Part shown: positions 60,586 through 64,000 of the stretch, in pieces
How the letters are laid out: the number at the start of each line of letters is the position of its first letter
Position numbering within the stretch: position 1 is the first letter of the stretch
Assembly (NCBI GenBank): GCA_020747065.1
Contig: JAGMVK010000007.1
Span: 1,302,001 to 1,366,000 of the forward strand
Direction: 5' to 3'
Length of the DNA: 64,000 nucleotides
Origin: Cadophora sp. MPI-SDFR-AT-0126
Lineage: Eukaryota > Ascomycota > Leotiomycetes > Helotiales > Ploettnerulaceae
Notes under the pieces: model-generated
The model's input: the letters and a program-made list of their open reading frames with translations, nothing else
Told to the model about the DNA's origin: nothing
The model's database searches: none
Translations under genes and position numbers: made by a program

Positions 60586-63500
60586 CTTTTGCCATTGTCG
60601 TCTATGGAATTAGACGCCAGTCATCTTGATGCTTGACACATGTACCAACGCTGAACACACTGTTTCTGGGTGGACCCTGTTTGACAGTAGGCCAAGGGTG
60701 TAAGATCAATGACCAATTGTACCTCCATTCGAAGGCTTTTGCTACAGATATATCACAGTGCCCCCTTGTGTGCCGAACTCTGGCAGGGCTCTGTATGAGG
60801 ACACGGCTTTCAGACGTTGGTGAATATATACACTCGGACCAACTGTTGTTTCACAGCATTTCAAATATCCATATGAAGTTTCGTGCATTTGGGTTTTGCC
60901 CCTCCTTTCGCTTCTACTGAACCCTCGCGACGCCACTGTTCCATGAAGGATGTCGAGGCGAATATGCCACCAATATCCCAGCTCCAGGCGAGGATATCAA
61001 GGGGCAAATTCTTGCAATCATCCCCTTGCTAGCTCATGAAATTCGACGTGACTGAGCACCTGGCTTCGGCTGCCTCCTCACCAACTTCAAAGCAGTAGCT
61101 CTGTTGAGACATCCTCAACCCTTCAACCACTTCGAGTCCTTCCAGTCAATTGGTCAAATGGCCATCGTCGATGGTTGCGGTGGAATGATCCGGCAGCGAA
61201 TCACGACTCCGGTATGCTACCCACCCTCAAGCTTTCGAGCTGCAGGATCCAAGGGGGTGCAGCTGTAGGATGATCTGTGCCGGAATCCTTGAACGGATTG
61301 CAATATCATTTTGAACTGGGCTGCCAGAGCGGCACTGAACAACTTAATTTCGTCTAGTGCCTCTCTTTCGATTTAGATATCGCTTTCTTATGTACAGATC
61401 TTTATGAGATGTTTGACAACCCTTTCTTCTTTTTCTCGCATGTCAAATGATTTCCCGCTTGTCAAATGTACTCCAGGAGCTGCGGTGGGGCTTTGGATCT
61501 TTAATTGTCCTTCCCACGTTTGCTACTACTCCGTTTGCGGGAAACTTTTAGTAAAGTAGTGCCGCTTTGTTCCAGGACGAACCCCTGGCGGTGGGATGAT
61601 CTGATAGGCTCCCTTTTGTGCAGCAACGGAACAGGTTGCGATCAGACTTCCCCCGCAATGTTCCAAAGTCGGGGTTCTTTGCAAAACCAATATGGCTGCC
61701 GACGGAAGTGCGGTGCATCTGCTGCACCACCGCAAGACGACGGCATGGCGAACAAAGATCCCAAAGCACTCAGTGGCCATTTAAACGAAAATCTGGGGAA
61801 GTTCACCAGGACGGGCGCCAGCCATTCAGTTGATTCACTTTCGGCCGTGCTTGACACATGCGAGTTGTGGCGTCACGGCCTGAGCCCAGAAAGACCAGCA
61901 TCGGGGAAGAATGGAGAGGGGGGGACAGGAAGATCCACCGTTGGACGCTTGACGCCGGGACGCTCGAGGCAGGAGGAGAAGCCCAAGATCCCAATTGAGG
62001 GAGGGTGGCGGCAGTTATGGTATGCTATGCTTTGCTTTGTTGCTAGTGAACACTGGGTAAGGGAGGTAAGTGAGGAGTTAGAACAACCTTCAGGGTTTAG
62101 GGGTGGTGGAGTGTGGGGTTTCAACCCCCCCAAGATCCCCCAGGTCATTCCGCATCGTAAGTGCAGAAGTTAAAGTTCAGCGCCCGTTTGCCTCAACTGG
62201 CAATCGCCGTCGAACCGTCTTCGAGGTTCGAGGTTCGGACTCGGCTTCCGTGTGTAAGACGGAAAATCAGATCTCCAATGATCTGGATTCTGGGCAGAAA
62301 ATGGTGGAGGTCTTCGTCCTACTTGAGCACATGGTCGTCACCTCACCTCACCTCACCTCACCTCAGCTTTCCCTCTGCTATCCATCCCAACCCATCCCAT
62401 CCCATCCACTCCCTCCCCTCCCTCCTCAGACCAGGCGTGTGACTTCGCCATGCCCAGCAGAGAAGGCTCCAGAGCAGAGCAGAACAAAACAGAACACTAA
62501 CTGCCCACCTCACGATTGGTGGAAAGCGAGCAGGCAAGGGTTGTATCCAACTGCAATGAGGGCATTCCAGTCGTGCCGTCCTAGTGTCCACATCTAGACT
62601 TTCATACATTTACTTGTATATGGTTGCATATATTTAGAAAGAATATATTAACGAAGCTCTACCGGGGCCGCATCGCTTCGCTTCGCTACATAGCACTGAA
62701 GTTATGAGAGCACGAGAGACGAGAAGAGAGAATAGGCCCCTGTGCAAGCTGCCCGATATTGTTACTGTATCCTGAAGTTCCGAGCATTTTCATGCATCCA
62801 AGCCCACCAGAGCACCAAGAGCCCTGTCGCCCCCGCCCGTAGCTCCATCGACTAGTGAGTTTGTAGCGTTCTTTGCAGGCTCAGGGCACCCAGGGCATCG
62901 AGCTAACGTGCTGTGCATCCCCCAACCCAACGACTACATCGCATCCGCATCCTCTTTCTCCTGCTTCTGACTTCTTGTTTCTTACGCTGCACGACTGCTC
63001 TCTCCTCTCTGGAGAACATCGGCTGGAAAATCCCCAATCCCCTCTTTCAACAATTCCTCGATCCCGAGTCATCAGTATCGTAGTACAAAGCAAGATCTCT
63101 GCTCTGTGGCAATCGGACGGAATCATTGGCGTGGTCATACCGTTCCCCGCATGCGCCTCATCCCATACATATCCTACTCTCTACCTCCTCGCCCTTTTCC
63201 GCCTCCAAGCTTCTTCGAACTCGACAGCTGTAGCTCTCGAGAGTGAGCTTTTCCATAAGTCTGATCATGGGCCACGAATAACCCAGGCGAACCAAGCCTC
63301 GACCCACCAAAGCACTTTGCGCAAGAAGGCTGTACGATCTATTGTTTCTTTACACAACTCTGGTCACCGCGGCGAATTAGAAGGTCTTTGGATTGAAACA
63401 TAAATTGTGTAAAAGCGACTCCCGGCAGAGACATATTAGAAGGGCTTACGATTTGTACGGCAATTGTGGTGGTTTGGATTTGTGGTGAGAGGATTCCTTC

Positions 63501-63815
63501 GGTGCAGGTTACCTGCCGAATACATTCTATTCCTAACAGACCAACAGCTAACATGATTTGGGCATAGATACCACTTCCTTAATTTTCTTTTCGGATTTCA
63601 ACTTGTTGGCCATAATAATTCGGTGGTGGTAAGTGCGCTACTTCCATGCCGTAATTCAACCTTCATATCAACTATCCACATGTGCGGTATCAATCACCAG
63701 ACAAGAAGGAAACACATTTACCCACATTTGCTCTTTGATAATATCTTGTTTATCAGAGTAGCGGTTCCGAGGTCGAAGTACAAAACTCAGTGATTTTATT
63801 CGGCCTCAAATTGCT
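60586..63815. other. 3.2 kb gene-poor stretch
   Basis: No gene I can support. Frames at 61505-62173 and 62873-63403 are long but sit in GC-rich or CT-rich sequence, have antisense frames of similar size and no family likeness. The CT-rich 62890-63210 part looks like fungal promoter/leader DNA for the gene starting near 63816. A simple repeat lies at 62338-62426. Confidence 0.45.
62338..62426. repeat. Low-complexity CTCAC and CATCC repeats
   Basis: Four to five tandem CTCAC pentamers followed after about 20 bases by CATCC/CCATC pentamers and a CTCCC-rich end. Simple sequence with strand-biased pyrimidines. Confidence 0.7.
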
Positions 63816-64000
63816 ATGCCTTTGCGCCAAATTCCACTTACAGCTCGGAGTGAGAGGTTGTCAACCGCTCCTCTACTACAAGCTTCTACTTTCGATGAGC
63901 ATTTTCATTTTCAAGCAGAACTTTTTTCACATTCAGAGGCTGTTCAAACTGCAGAAGCTATCAGCTTAGTTATAAAGAAAGTCTGTGCTTCGGATAGCTC
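63816..64000 (+). CDS. Possible 5' end of a gene running off the window
   Basis: From ATG 63816 the frame stays open for 61 codons to the right edge, starting MPLRQIPLTARSERL and continuing into a helical, His/Glu-containing segment. It is preceded by about 900 bases of CT-rich promoter-like sequence. No domain can be recognised in so short a part, and intron structure beyond the edge is unknown. It may be chance. Confidence 0.35.
   Translation, partial: MPLRQIPLTARSERLSTAPLLQASTFDEHFHFQAELFSHSEAVQTAEAISLVIKKVCASDS

Noticed and set aside
61505..62173. 222-codon open frame
   Set aside because: GC-rich region in which both strands are open; no domain or membrane/signal logic; probably chance.
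62873..63403. 176-codon open frame
   Set aside because: Ser/Pro/His-rich translation of CT-rich promoter-like DNA; starts without context and matches nothing.

Overview
The window looks like a piece of a filamentous ascomycete genome (Pezizomycotina; possibly Leotiomycetes, though that finer placement is a weak inference). The grounds are: about 26 protein genes on both strands; many short introns (mostly 45-120 nt) with GT(A/G)NGT donors and CTAAC-like branch sites; fungus-specific families (HET domain, RTA1-like, Mug190, Mrp49, Gep3, homocitrate synthase of the aminoadipate lysine pathway); and no bacterial operon structure. Gene models were spliced by hand. For all but one of the multi-exon genes with a recognised family, the summed exon length is an exact multiple of three. 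The exception, mug190, is one base short.

Layout. 1-5 kb: partial FAD-linked oxidase, small cupin protein, COX11 (cytochrome oxidase copper chaperone), N-acetylglucosamine-6-phosphate deacetylase. 5.2-9.5 kb: a Mug190-type SMP/C2 lipid-transfer protein whose frame is broken by a one-base deletion and an in-frame TAA. 10-13 kb: a Cys-rich orphan and an RTA1-family membrane protein. 14.6-16.7 kb: a ten-exon polyol dehydrogenase with a CAA-repeat leader. 18-25 kb: ribosomal protein eS10 divergent from SDE2, a ureidopropionase-like amidohydrolase, COX12 divergent from an NDUFA4/B12D-like subunit, and an RRM protein divergent from SEC31 (COPII coat, to 28.8 kb). 29-35 kb: an accessory-looking stretch with a complete HET-domain gene and two orphans. 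36.6-48 kb: homocitrate synthase, GEP3 divergent from MRP49, a HUL4-like HECT ubiquitin ligase, ribosomal protein eL15. 49-54 kb: an orphan membrane protein and a RasGEF with an N-terminal GTPase-like domain. 57-60.6 kb: an orphan, a HIT zinc-finger protein divergent from NFU1. About 3 kb at 53.8-56.9 kb and 3.2 kb at 60.6-63.8 kb carry no gene I can support. A 5' gene fragment may run off the right edge.

A theme is mitochondrial function: COX11, COX12, the B12D subunit, GEP3, MRP49 and NFU1. Two pairs of these (COX12 with B12D, GEP3 with MRP49) are head-to-head over about 200 bp and so could share promoters. The rest is housekeeping (translation, COPII traffic, ubiquitin, Ras signalling, lysine and amino-sugar metabolism). 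I did not find a convincing new multi-gene system. The most unusual observations are a 3-nt microexon in COX12, the double lesion in mug190, and the HET-containing island.
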